A DNA stretch of 37,505 nucleotides. Source: Sulfopaludibacter sp035606355 (GTDB lineage Bacteria > Acidobacteriota > Terriglobia > Bryobacterales > Bryobacteraceae). Below are positions 25,493 through 33,032 of the stretch, one piece after another. The notes under the pieces are model-generated. The model was not told the DNA's origin and ran no database searches. It saw only the letters and a list, made by a program, of their open reading frames with translations. The position numbers and the translations under genes were made by a program. The DNA lies in the NCBI GenBank assembly GCA_035606355.1, contig DATNFO010000013.1, forward strand, positions 1 to 37,505. The letters run 5' to 3'. The first letter of the stretch is position 1; every line of letters starts with the position of its first letter.

Positions 25493-26073
25493 AATCGCTG
25501 CCCGAATACGAAACGCTTGCCGCCGCGGCTCACGGCCATCTCTGCGCCGGCCAGATTCTCGGGCTGCGGCTTGCCGTTTACGGCATGCGGCTGCTGGGCA
25601 TCGAAGATCCCACCGGCGTGGATCGCAAACGCGTGGTCACTTACGTCGAGATCGACCGCTGCGCGACAGACGCCATCCCCATCGTCACCGGATGCCGTCT
25701 CGGCAAGCGCGCTCTGAAATTCCGCGACTTCGGCAAGCTCGCCGCGACCTTTTGCGACCTGCGCGACGGACGCGCTGTCCGCGTCGCCGCTCTCGAAAGC
25801 TCCAAGCAGAGGGCGCGCGAACTGCACCCGGAGATCGAAAACAGGAATCAGCAGCAGATGCGCGCCTATCGTGAGATGCCCGATGAGGAGCTCTTTTCCG
25901 TTCAGTGGGTGCGTGTCCGGATCGGTGCTGAAGATCTGCCCGGCTACAAGGGCCCGCGCGTGGAGTGCGCCGAATGCGGAGAGGCGATCAGCTTTGCCCG
26001 CGAGGTCGGGCGCGATGGCCGTACCCTGTGCCGCGCCTGTGCCGGCGAGCGCTACTACACGCCGGTCGAATGA
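25489..26073 (+). CDS. FmdE-family protein with C-terminal zinc ribbon
   Basis: 194 residues. The N-terminal domain has the family's metal-site motif AHGHLCAGQILGLRLA (His15, His17, Cys19) and the second signature IDRCATDAIPIVTGCRLGKR followed by FRDFGKLAATF. The C-terminus is a four-cysteine zinc ribbon (CAECGEAISFAREVGRDG, then CRAC; about 159-184). FmdE was named after a protein copurifying with methanogen formylmethanofuran dehydrogenase, but the family is widespread in bacteria, where it appears to bind zinc and its role is unknown. ATG overlaps the tryptophanase stop (ATGA) and its own stop overlaps the thiE ATG. It is therefore translated with both neighbours. Confidence 0.85.
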   Translation: MKSLPEYETLAAAAHGHLCAGQILGLRLAVYGMRLLGIEDPTGVDRKRVVTYVEIDRCATDAIPIVTGCRLGKRALKFRDFGKLAATFCDLRDGRAVRVAALESSKQRARELHPEIENRNQQQMRAYREMPDEELFSVQWVRVRIGAEDLPGYKGPRVECAECGEAISFAREVGRDGRTLCRACAGERYYTPVE

Positions 26074-26636
26074 TCCGTTACTGCATTACGGATCGTCATG
26101 CCGCAGGCGGAATCGACGCGTTGCTGCGCCTCATCGCGCGTGCCATGCAAAACGGAGTCGAGTGGCTTCAGATTCGCGAGAAGGATCTGCCGGCGCGGGA
26201 CCTTGCCGGCCTCACCCGGCGCGCCCTTGCCCTGCCGAATCCGCACGGCACGAAAATACTGGTGAATTCAAGAGTGGATGTGGCGCTCGCTGCCGGCGCG
26301 GTGGGCGCGCATCTGCCCGCCAACTCCATCGCGCCTAGTCTGCTTCGCGCCATCGCACCGCCGGGGTTTTTGATCGGAGTATCGGCGCACAACCTGGAAG
26401 AGCTGCGAGCGGCCGAAGCGGAAGGGGCCGATTTTGCCGTCTTCAGCCCCATCTTTTATACGGCATCGAAAGCAGAGTACGGGGAACCGCAAGGTGTGGA
26501 ACGCCTGAAGGAAGCTGTGCGTTGCGTGCACATCCCTGTGCTCGCGCTGGGCGGAATCAACGCCCGCAACGCACCCGAGTGCCTGGCCGCCGGAGCCGCC
26601 GGAATCGCCGGCATCTCCATGTTTCTCGAACCCTAG
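26070..26636 (+). CDS. thiE: thiamine-phosphate synthase (ThiE/TenI family)
   Basis: 188 residues from ATG 26070, overlapping the FmdE stop. TIM-barrel signatures are present: LQIREKDLPARDL (substrate diphosphate contacts), ILVNSRVDVAL, GAVGAHLPANS, GVSAHNLEELRAAEAEGADFAVFSPIF, and the phosphate-binding LALGGINA and GIAGISMF. It should join HMP-diphosphate and thiazole phosphate to thiamine phosphate. At 188 residues it is slightly shorter than the usual 210, so a TenI-like relative cannot be excluded. No TPP riboswitch is possible directly upstream because the genes overlap. It ends the operon, just before a hairpin. Confidence 0.82.
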   Translation: MIRYCITDRHAAGGIDALLRLIARAMQNGVEWLQIREKDLPARDLAGLTRRALALPNPHGTKILVNSRVDVALAAGAVGAHLPANSIAPSLLRAIAPPGFLIGVSAHNLEELRAAEAEGADFAVFSPIFYTASKAEYGEPQGVERLKEAVRCVHIPVLALGGINARNAPECLAAGAAGIAGISMFLEP

Positions 26637-26637
26637 A

Positions 26638-26676
26638 GTGCAAGTAGCGACCGGTCTCCAGACCGGTTGCACTTTT
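26638..26676. terminator. hairpin between convergent thiE and ferredoxin genes
   Basis: GTGCAA...TTGCAC encloses a perfect ACCGGTCT-CC-AGACCGGT stem (26650-26667), followed on the plus strand by TTTT. It sits between two converging genes. The core GTAGCGACCGGTCTCCAGAC recurs, with one change and inverted, at 33009-33028. Confidence 0.6.
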
Positions 26677-26929
26677 AACTGACGTAATGATTCGCGTTCA
26701 CTTCCGCGAAGCTCGCCAATTCCGCAGGCAGCTCTTCCAACACGAAGATTGAATTCGTCGGGCAGACCGGGACGCAAGCGCCGCAATCGATGCAGTCGTT
26801 CGGATTGACATAAAGCTGCGGCACGTCGGCAAAGCTGCCCTCGTCCTGCTTCGGGTGGATGCAGTCCACCGGGCAGGCTTGCACGCACAATTCGTCCTTC
26901 GTACAACTGTCGGTAATAACGTATGCCAT
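26675..26929 (-). CDS. ferredoxin (7Fe-type, [3Fe-4S]/[4Fe-4S])
   Basis: 84 residues from ATG 26929, preceded by GGGAG; the longer frame upstream is a low-quality extension. The start MAYVITDSCTKDELCVQACP with PVDCIHPKQDE is the usual opening of 7Fe ferredoxins, with Cys9, Cys15, Cys19 and Cys23. The second site is CIDCGACVPVCP, a complete CxxCxxCxxxCP. The first site lacks the middle cysteine of a classical 4Fe motif, which suggests a three-iron cluster. The first gap (C-x5-C) is shorter than the usual C-x7-C. It is a soluble electron carrier; its partner cannot be named from context. Convergent to thiE and divergent from the PLP enzyme downstream. Confidence 0.9.
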   Translation of the reverse strand: MAYVITDSCTKDELCVQACPVDCIHPKQDEGSFADVPQLYVNPNDCIDCGACVPVCPTNSIFVLEELPAELASFAEVNANHYVS

Positions 26930-27065
26930 GCTCCCGGGACCTGCAATTCCGGGGCCAAGCGCATCTAAAAGAAAATACGAGGCAAAACTCCACAATTGGC
27001 AAAATCGATGGGTCATAGCACCCACCAGGCAGGCGAGTTCCCCCGAAACGCTAAACTAACGATTG

Positions 27066-28196
27066 ATGAAATTGGAAACTCGCGCAATCCACGCCGGACG
27101 CCATACAGATCCCGCGACCGGCGCCGTCACCATGCCGATCCACCTCTCCACCACCTTCGAGCGCACTCGCGAAGGCGAGTATCCGCTGGGCTTCAGCTAC
27201 TCGCGCGAGAACAATCCGAATCGCCAGGCGCTCGAACAGTGCCTCGCCTCCATTGAAGGCGGCAAGCAGGCGCTCGTATTCTCGTCCGGTCTCGCCGTCG
27301 CGGCCGCGGTAGTGCAGGGCCTCGAGCCGGGCGACCATATTCTTGCGCCCGACGACGTCTACTGGGGACTCCGCAAGGTGATCGGCGACGTCTTCGGCAA
27401 GGCCGGGCTGGAGACCACGTACGTCGATATGAGCCGCCTCGACGACGTCCGCGCCGCCATCCGGCCGAACACGCGCCTGTTGTGGGTGGAGACGCCGTCA
27501 AACCCGCTGATGAAGATCTGCGACCTCGCCGGTCTCGCCGAAATTGCACGCTCCGCCGGACCGAACATCGTCACTATCTGTGACGGCACCTTCGCCACAC
27601 CCGTGCTGCAGCACCCGCTCGATTGCGGCATCGATATGGTGGCTCATTCCACCACGAAATACATCAGCGGCCACAGCGACGTGGTCGGCGGTGCCCTCAT
27701 CACCCGCCACGACAATTACCTGTTCGAGCGAGCCCGCGTCTCGCAGCGCTATGGCGGCGCGGTGCCTTCGCCCTTCGATTGCTGGTTGAGCCTGCGCGGC
27801 ATCGATACGCTGCCGTATCGGGTGCGCGGCCACTGCGCCAACGCCCGGCAGCTCGCCGCATGGCTCTCCGCCCATCCCAAGGTGGAGCGCGTTCATTATC
27901 CCGGACTTGCCACTCATCCCGGTCACGACATCGCGGCGCGGCAAATGTCGGATTTCGGAGGCATGCTGTCGTTCCAGGTGAAGGGCGGCCGCGACGAAGC
28001 CATGCGAGCCGTTGCGGGATGCTGCCTCTTCATTCGGGCCACCAGCCTGGGAGCGGCCCACAGTCTCATCGAACATCGCGCCAGTGTGGAAGGTCCGCAG
28101 AGCCGCACGCCGCAGAACCTGATCCGCGTCTCCGTCGGCCTGGAACACCCCGATGACCTGATCGCCGACCTGGATCAGGCACTAACCGACAAGTAG
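27066..28196 (+). CDS. cystathionine gamma-synthase/lyase-type PLP enzyme
   Basis: 376 residues from ATG 27066 (a TTG sits one codon upstream). Fold-type I trans-sulfuration signatures are complete: RAIHAGRHTDPATGAVTMPIHLSTTF, YSRENNPNRQALE, FSSGLAVAAAV, VETPSNPLMKICDL, the PLP lysine in AHSTTKYISGHSDVVGG, and SLGAAHSLIEHRAS near the C-terminus, ending RVSVGLEHPDDLIADL. It should handle homoserine esters, cystathionine or methionine. Gamma-synthase, gamma-lyase and methionine gamma-lyase are hard to separate without alignment, so no symbol is given. Upstream, TAAACT at 27052 lies 8 bp before the ATG and could be a -10. Two terminators follow the gene. Confidence 0.88.
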   Translation: MKLETRAIHAGRHTDPATGAVTMPIHLSTTFERTREGEYPLGFSYSRENNPNRQALEQCLASIEGGKQALVFSSGLAVAAAVVQGLEPGDHILAPDDVYWGLRKVIGDVFGKAGLETTYVDMSRLDDVRAAIRPNTRLLWVETPSNPLMKICDLAGLAEIARSAGPNIVTICDGTFATPVLQHPLDCGIDMVAHSTTKYISGHSDVVGGALITRHDNYLFERARVSQRYGGAVPSPFDCWLSLRGIDTLPYRVRGHCANARQLAAWLSAHPKVERVHYPGLATHPGHDIAARQMSDFGGMLSFQVKGGRDEAMRAVAGCCLFIRATSLGAAHSLIEHRASVEGPQSRTPQNLIRVSVGLEHPDDLIADLDQALTDK

Positions 28197-28344
28197 CGGA
28201 CGCCGTTCACAAGCTTTGGGCATTTTTCTTCCTTTGCCCGTCAGCCACTTACAACCCGGGCTGCCTGAATCCCGCACGCGCTCGTGCCACCATGAAACCA
28301 GGGACACCCAGGCCGGCTTACGGGCCAACCTCGGCGGACGGAAG

Positions 28345-28374
28345 CGGAAAACCGAAAGATCTTTCGGTTTTCCG
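28345..28374. terminator. bidirectional terminator, perfect 30-bp palindrome
   Basis: The core CCGAAAGATCTTTCGG is extended by AAAA/TTTT and CGG/CCG to 30 bp of perfect symmetry. Outer sequence (CGGCGG...CCGCCG) adds an imperfect stem. The stem plus T-run works in both directions, between the converging PLP-enzyme and deacetylase genes. Confidence 0.65.
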
Positions 28375-28409
28375 TTCCGCCGCCGAGTAAATCCAGTGAC
28401 TTAAGAACC

Positions 28410-28433
28410 AAAACCGAAAGATCTTTCGGTTTT
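28410..28433. terminator. second bidirectional terminator, same palindrome
   Basis: A 24-bp perfect palindrome with the same core and AAAA/TTTT flanks as the one 62 bp upstream (centre to centre). CCGAAAG/CTTTCGG followed by TTTT is a textbook intrinsic terminator on either strand. No gene is seen in 28197-28494. Confidence 0.7.
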
Positions 28434-28494
28434 AACTGTGACGACAGGAATCCTTGCTCTCGTGCCGCGCGGAGCGCGGCCTAGCTCGCCCTAG

Positions 28495-29313
28495 TCAGGT
28501 TGAAAGTTTCCCAAACCCCACCAGCTCGATCCGCGCGTCGCGCACGGTCTCCCGAGCCTCGGGCGATACTAGCGCCTGCAACTCCATCTCGCGGCTTTCC
28601 TTCAAACGCGTTCGCGCGCCACGCAACGCCGGACCGCACCGGCCGGGGTGGACCATCAACTCCGTAGTTCCTTCCGGAATCGCACGCAGCAGCTCGACCA
28701 GGTCCGCCGTCCCGTATAACCCCGTGATCTGAAACCCTGCAAAGTAATCCGTCGTCCGCAAGCCGCGCTTTGACAATACGCGATGAAAGCGCCCGCGCAG
28801 CGCGCCGAGAGCATCGCTCAGCATTCTGCGCGGAAGCGGCGCGCGCCTCCCGGACATCGGAAAATCGAACGGCCGCCGCACCCAGCGAATTCCGAACTCT
28901 TCGCCGATGCGCGCCACCGCGTCCAACACGGGCGGCGCGAGATGCGTGTGCTTGTGTGTATCCAGATGGCTCGGACGAATCCCGGCATCGAGAATCTTCT
29001 CCACCTGTGCGCGCAGCTCCTCGTAGGGCCGAATTCGCTTGCGCGCGAGAGCCGCCACAAGCTGAGATGTGGTCGGCGGCAACTCCTCCCCCGTAAGCAG
29101 CGACCTTCCCTGCACCAGCACCAAATGGCAGCCGATGTCGAGCGACGGCGTTGCGCGCGCCAGCCGAACCGCATCGTCGAACGCATCGCCATTCGCCATC
29201 AGCGTGGTCGACGTCAGGATGCCGCGCTCGTGACACTCCACGATTCCCGCATTGACATCCGGCGTGAATCCGAAGTCGTCGGCATTCACCGCGAGCTGTT
29301 TGCGCGCGCTCAA
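28495..29313 (-). CDS. ChbG/HpnK-type (YdjC fold) deacetylase
   Basis: 272 residues from TTG 29313, overlapping the MlaD stop. Family metal and catalytic motifs are present: NADDFGFTPDVNAGIVECHERG near the start (Asp pair), IGCHLVLVQG, SHLDTHKHTHLAP, and HPGRCG near residue 225. YdjC-fold enzymes remove acetyl groups from N-acetylated sugars: ChbG acts on chitooligosaccharides, and HpnK is named from hopanoid gene clusters. The last position in an Mla-type lipid transport operon favours an envelope lipid or glycolipid role over chitobiose use; that is inference. Confidence 0.87.
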   Translation of the reverse strand: MSARKQLAVNADDFGFTPDVNAGIVECHERGILTSTTLMANGDAFDDAVRLARATPSLDIGCHLVLVQGRSLLTGEELPPTTSQLVAALARKRIRPYEELRAQVEKILDAGIRPSHLDTHKHTHLAPPVLDAVARIGEEFGIRWVRRPFDFPMSGRRAPLPRRMLSDALGALRGRFHRVLSKRGLRTTDYFAGFQITGLYGTADLVELLRAIPEGTTELMVHPGRCGPALRGARTRLKESREMELQALVSPEARETVRDARIELVGFGKLST

Positions 29314-30383
29314 AACAGGGTAAGCCGGATCGTCAGAAACTTCTTGGGGTTGGCGTGCATGTCTTTCACCAGGCCCTGCAGCTCTCGCGTCGCCGTGGTC
29401 AGCCCTTCGTACAATTGCGGATTGGTGAGGAACTGGCCCATGGTGCCTTGACCGGAATTGATCTTGTCCACCGTGGACCCGAGTTTCGCGATCAACTCAT
29501 TCAGTTGAGAATAAAGCCGGTCGTCATGCAGCAGCTTGCCGGCCGTGCCGCGGCCCGCGTTGATGCCCGCCACCACACCGCGAATCTCCACGATGGTCCG
29601 CTGCGCTTCGTCATACAGCGCCGGGTCGTAAAGCAGTTTGCCGGCGGTGCCCTTACCGGATTGCAAGTCCGCGAGCATGGCATCCACGCGTTTCAGCGGT
29701 GCTTGCAGTTGATTGTACAGGTCGGGGTCGTAAATCAGCTTGCTCAAAGTCCCGCCGCCGGTGCGTATGTCCTTCACCAGCTTCTGGCCTTCCAGGGCGA
29801 TACCGTTCAGGCGGTCGTACAGCTCTTCGTCCTTCAGCAGTTTGCCGATGTTGCCTTTGCCCGCTTCCACGCCGGCGAGCAGGTTGTCGACGCGGTTGAC
29901 GATCACCTGGAAGGATTGCAGCAGGTTTCCCATGGACGCCATCAGTTCCGGAATGTCCTGCGCCTGCAGGCTGGTGAGCGTCGCTTGATCTTCCACATGC
30001 TGCGAACTGCGGCCTTTGGTGATGTTGATGAACTTGTCGCCGAGCACGTTCGCCGCGGTGATGCCGGCCACCGAATCCACCGGGATCTGCGGCAGGAATT
30101 GCGGCGGCACTTTCATATCGAAACGCACCGCCTTCTTCAGGTCCGTGGATGTGGTCAGCACCGGTTTATCGAGGAACCCGATTTGAATCCCGTTCAGGCG
30201 CACCGCCGAGCCGTCCGCGATGCCCCCCGCGTCGGCCATGAAGGTGTACAACGTCGCGTTGTGCTGAAACAGTCCGTGGGTGCTGGTCATCAGGAAAATG
30301 AGCGCGGCGAGGATCAGAAAAGCGATGGTCCCCACCAACCCGACTTTTAGCTTCGACCACTGGACTCGGCTTTGGTCCGGCAT
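29310..30383 (-). CDS. mlaD: MlaD-like MCE-domain lipid-transport protein
   Basis: 357 residues. One N-terminal membrane helix (LKVGLVGTIAFLILAALIFLM, ~12-32) is followed by an MCE domain at ~40-120 (TFMADAGGIADGSAVRLNGIQIGF, then NVLGDKFINIT). The periplasmic tail is much longer than in E. coli MlaD (183 aa) and contains five spaced copies of a motif like GKGTAGKLLYDPALYD (about residues 170-330), probably helical. MCE proteins form hexameric rings that bind lipids between the membranes. It is third of four genes, starting 3 bp after mlaF. The tail repeats resemble those I know in other acidobacterial and proteobacterial MCE proteins and could form a helical tube. Confidence 0.9.
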   Translation of the reverse strand: MPDQSRVQWSKLKVGLVGTIAFLILAALIFLMTSTHGLFQHNATLYTFMADAGGIADGSAVRLNGIQIGFLDKPVLTTSTDLKKAVRFDMKVPPQFLPQIPVDSVAGITAANVLGDKFINITKGRSSQHVEDQATLTSLQAQDIPELMASMGNLLQSFQVIVNRVDNLLAGVEAGKGNIGKLLKDEELYDRLNGIALEGQKLVKDIRTGGGTLSKLIYDPDLYNQLQAPLKRVDAMLADLQSGKGTAGKLLYDPALYDEAQRTIVEIRGVVAGINAGRGTAGKLLHDDRLYSQLNELIAKLGSTVDKINSGQGTMGQFLTNPQLYEGLTTATRELQGLVKDMHANPKKFLTIRLTLF

Positions 30384-30386
30384 CCT

Positions 30387-31214
30387 CTATTCCCGTGCCT
30401 TCACGAATTTGCAAATGTACGGATCGTTCGAGCTTTCCAGCCTTTGCTGATCGCCTTCGAACACCAGGCGGCCTTCCCGAAGGAGCATAAACGTTGTGCG
30501 CGCGCCGCGTTTTCCCCCGTTCTGCCGGGCGGCGGGCTCAAGACTCCCTTGTTCCGAATTGTAGCGGAAATTCGCCATCAGGTTTCCATCCTGGTACCGG
30601 TGCGTGACCATCAGCGCGGTGGTGTGGCTGGTATCGCGCGCTTTGATGAGCAGCGCGATGATGGTGTGCGCGGTGATCGGGTCCAGCCCCGCCGTGGGCG
30701 AATCGTACAGCGTCAGCGGTGGATTGGTGACCACTGCGCGCGCGATCGCCGCGCGCCGCCTCATGCCCCCCGAGAGCTCGCTCGGGAACTTTTCGAGCGT
30801 GCCGCCCAGTTCCACGAACTTCAGCGCCTCCACAACGCGCGGATGCACCTGGTCCGGCGGGCACTGGATCGATGCCTGGTTCTCCAGCGGATACGCCACG
30901 TTTTCTTCGATCGTGAGCGAATCGAAAAGCGCGCTTTCCTGGAACAGCATGCCGATCTTGCTGCGCACTTCGAATAGTTGCTGCTCGCTCATGCTGCTGA
31001 TCTCTTTGCCGAACGCAAAGACGTGGCCGCCGTCCGGCTGAATGAGCCCGAGCGCCGTCTTCAACAGCACGGTCTTGCCGCTGCCCGCCGCACCCATGAT
31101 GACGCGCGATTCGCCTTCCACGGCATCGAAGGAGATGTCGTCCAGCGCCGCCACATCGCCGTAGCGAACCGTGACGTGGTCGAAGCGGAGAATGGGTTCG
31201 GAAGCCGCGGCCAT
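30387..31214 (-). CDS. mlaF: MlaF-like ABC transporter ATPase
   Basis: 275 residues. Walker A is GAAGSGKTVLLK (~42-53), the signature is LSGGMRRRAAIARA, and the Q-loop lies in IGMLFQESALFDS, typical of MlaF. Walker B reads LTLYDSPTAGLDP: the usual catalytic Glu after Asp is Ser (codon TCG, unambiguous on the minus strand). The H-loop is MVTHRYQDG. The C-terminal ~50 residues extend past the core. It should power lipid movement through MlaE between the inner membrane and MlaD. It directly abuts mlaE (no gap) and is followed by mlaD after 2 bp. The Ser could lower or alter ATP hydrolysis, or be a lineage feature. Confidence 0.9.
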   Translation of the reverse strand: MAAASEPILRFDHVTVRYGDVAALDDISFDAVEGESRVIMGAAGSGKTVLLKTALGLIQPDGGHVFAFGKEISSMSEQQLFEVRSKIGMLFQESALFDSLTIEENVAYPLENQASIQCPPDQVHPRVVEALKFVELGGTLEKFPSELSGGMRRRAAIARAVVTNPPLTLYDSPTAGLDPITAHTIIALLIKARDTSHTTALMVTHRYQDGNLMANFRYNSEQGSLEPAARQNGGKRGARTTFMLLREGRLVFEGDQQRLESSNDPYICKFVKARE

Positions 31215-32015
31215 TTACGATGCGCCCTGAAAGACGAAGATTTTCGTGATGAGCAGATCCAGCACGAAGATCAGCACAGTAGCCAGCACGACCGCCTGCG
31301 TGGTGCTGCGGCCCACCCCCTGTGTGCCGCCGGTGGTGCGCAGGCCGTAATAGCAGCCCACCATGGAGATCACCACCGCGAACACCAATGGCTTAATCAG
31401 ACCCTGCGCGACGTCCGCCTTCCACTCCAGGTTGCGCCAGGCGGAGCTCCAGTATTGCCGCGAGGTGAGCGCCAGGAAGAAGTACGCGATCACCCAACCG
31501 CCCACCATGCCGACGAAATCCGCAATGATGGTCAGCAGAGGCAGCATCACGCAGGTTGCCTCCAGGCGCGGCGTCACGAGCTTCTGCACCGGATCGGTGC
31601 CGAGTGCGCGCATCGCGTCGATCTGCTCCGTGACTTTCATCGACCCGAGTTCGCTGGCGATACCCGACGCGTTGCGGCCGGCCACCATTAGGCCGGTCAG
31701 CACCGGGCCAAGTTCGCGCACCAGTGTGAGGGAGACGATCATGCCGGTCTTGCCGACCTGGCCGTACGTCGCCAGCGCGCGGGACATCTGCAGCGCCATG
31801 ACGGCGCCGCTAAAAAACCCGGTCATGATGACAATAGGAAGGCTGCCGACGCCGATGGTGTCCATTTGCAGGATGACATCATCAAGATAATGGGGCGCGC
31901 GGAAGATGTTCCGAAGGGCCCGGCCGATCAGAACGTAGAATTCTTGGATGGCGAGAACTGGCTCTTTCAGCGAATCCAGCAAGTGCGGTCGGTCCCCGAA
32001 CTCCGATGCTACCAT
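31215..32015 (-). CDS. mlaE: MlaE-like permease
   Basis: 266 residues from ATG 32015, chosen so that it does not overlap the divergent peptidase gene; an in-frame ATG at 32069 would add 18 residues and overlap it by 42 bp. The permease signature is clear: LPIVIMTGFFSGAVMALQMSRALATYGQ, the ARELGP-like LVRELGPVLTGLMVAGRNASGIASELGSMKVTEQIDAMRALGTDPVQKLVTPR, and the C-terminal GLRTTGGTQGVGRSTTQAVV. Four to six membrane helices are expected. It is the inner-membrane channel of the Mla-type lipid transporter and the first gene of the mlaEFD-deacetylase operon. Confidence 0.9.
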   Translation of the reverse strand: MVASEFGDRPHLLDSLKEPVLAIQEFYVLIGRALRNIFRAPHYLDDVILQMDTIGVGSLPIVIMTGFFSGAVMALQMSRALATYGQVGKTGMIVSLTLVRELGPVLTGLMVAGRNASGIASELGSMKVTEQIDAMRALGTDPVQKLVTPRLEATCVMLPLLTIIADFVGMVGGWVIAYFFLALTSRQYWSSAWRNLEWKADVAQGLIKPLVFAVVISMVGCYYGLRTTGGTQGVGRSTTQAVVLATVLIFVLDLLITKIFVFQGAS

Positions 32016-32027
32016 GAAACGTACAAA

Positions 32028-32978
32028 GTGAAAGGACTTACGGACATAGTCGGGATTCGCGTCGGTCATGTTTCAGACTTTGACGCGCTCACCGGCTGCA
32101 CCGCGATCCTTTGCGAAAAGGGTGCCGTGGCGGGCGTGGATATACGCGGCTCGGCCAGCGGCACCGAGGAAACTCCCACCATCGCACCCGGCGGCATCGT
32201 GCCTGCGGTTCACGGAATCCTGCTCGCGGGCGGCAGCGCCTTCGGTTTGGAAGCGGCATCGGGCGTACGGCGATTCCTGGAGCGCCGCGGCGCCGGTTTC
32301 GACGTCGGCGTCACGAAGGTGCCGATTGTGCCGGCGGCGATTCTGTTCGACCTGGGCATCGGAAAGGCGACCGTGCGTCCGACACTTGCCATGGGCGAAG
32401 CGGCAGCTGCGGCCGCAAGCGATGCGGCGGTAGCGGAAGGCTGCGTCGGCGCGGGCACCGGCGCGACGGTCGGCAAGATTCTCGGCATGGGCAATGCCAT
32501 GAAGTCGGGCGTGGGCAGTTGGACGGTATCGCTGCCCGGTGGAGTGCTGGTTTCCGCGCTGATGGCGGTGAACGCGATGGGAGACGTGCGCGACATCGAA
32601 ACAGGCAAAATCATCGCCGGCGCGCGCAAAACGGCGCAGTCGCGCGAATTCCTGGATTCCGCCGAGTACATGAAGCAGCACGCCGTGCGCGGACTCGGAG
32701 CGCGCAACACGAGTATCGGGGTGGTGGCGACCAACGCGCGCCTGGATAAATTGCAAGCGACGAAACTGGCGCAGTTCGGCGGCCTCGGGATGGCGCGCGC
32801 CATCAACCCCGTGAATACGATGTTCGACGGCGACACATTGTTCGCCCTGTCGATGGGCTCGCTCGAAGCCGATGTGAACTCGCTCGGAGTCGCCGCGGCG
32901 GAAGCAGTCGCAAAGGCGATTGTGCGAGCCGTGAGAATGGCGAAGACGATGGGAGGAGTTCCGGGCCTCGCCGGCTGA
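32028..32978 (+). CDS. P1-family (DmpA-like) aminopeptidase
   Basis: 316 residues from GTG 32028. The start GLTDIVGIRVGHVSDFDALTGCTAILCEKGAVAGVDIRGSASGTEET is diagnostic of the P1/DmpA family (PF03576). LLAGGSAFGLEAASGV and GAGTGATVGK are further landmarks, and the autoprocessing/nucleophile region is ARNTSIGVVATNA. These are Ntn-fold hydrolases that cut themselves in two and release N-terminal residues from small peptides or amides; the substrate here is unknown. The deduced start is 12 bp from the divergent mlaE start, so their promoters must overlap the coding ends; TACCAT at 32010 is a possible -10. Confidence 0.87.
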   Translation: MKGLTDIVGIRVGHVSDFDALTGCTAILCEKGAVAGVDIRGSASGTEETPTIAPGGIVPAVHGILLAGGSAFGLEAASGVRRFLERRGAGFDVGVTKVPIVPAAILFDLGIGKATVRPTLAMGEAAAAAASDAAVAEGCVGAGTGATVGKILGMGNAMKSGVGSWTVSLPGGVLVSALMAVNAMGDVRDIETGKIIAGARKTAQSREFLDSAEYMKQHAVRGLGARNTSIGVVATNARLDKLQATKLAQFGGLGMARAINPVNTMFDGDTLFALSMGSLEADVNSLGVAAAEAVAKAIVRAVRMAKTMGGVPGLAG

Positions 32979-32980
32979 AA

Positions 32981-33030
32981 GTGCAGTAGTGACGGGCGTC
33001 TGGAGACTGTCTGGAGACCTGTCGCTACCG
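32981..33030. terminator. imperfect palindrome between convergent peptidase and RidA genes
   Basis: GTAGTGACGGGCGTCTGGAG on the left and GGAGACCTGTCGCTAC on the right form an imperfect inverted repeat containing two tandem GTCTGGAGAC units (32998-33007, 33009-33018). It is related to the hairpin at 26638-26672 and lies at the same kind of place, between converging genes. Confidence 0.5.
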
Positions 33031-33032
33031 GT

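Noticed and set aside
26930..27065. SAM riboswitch ahead of the trans-sulfuration enzyme
   Set aside because: The 136-bp divergent region contains no recognisable SAM-I or SAM-II core.
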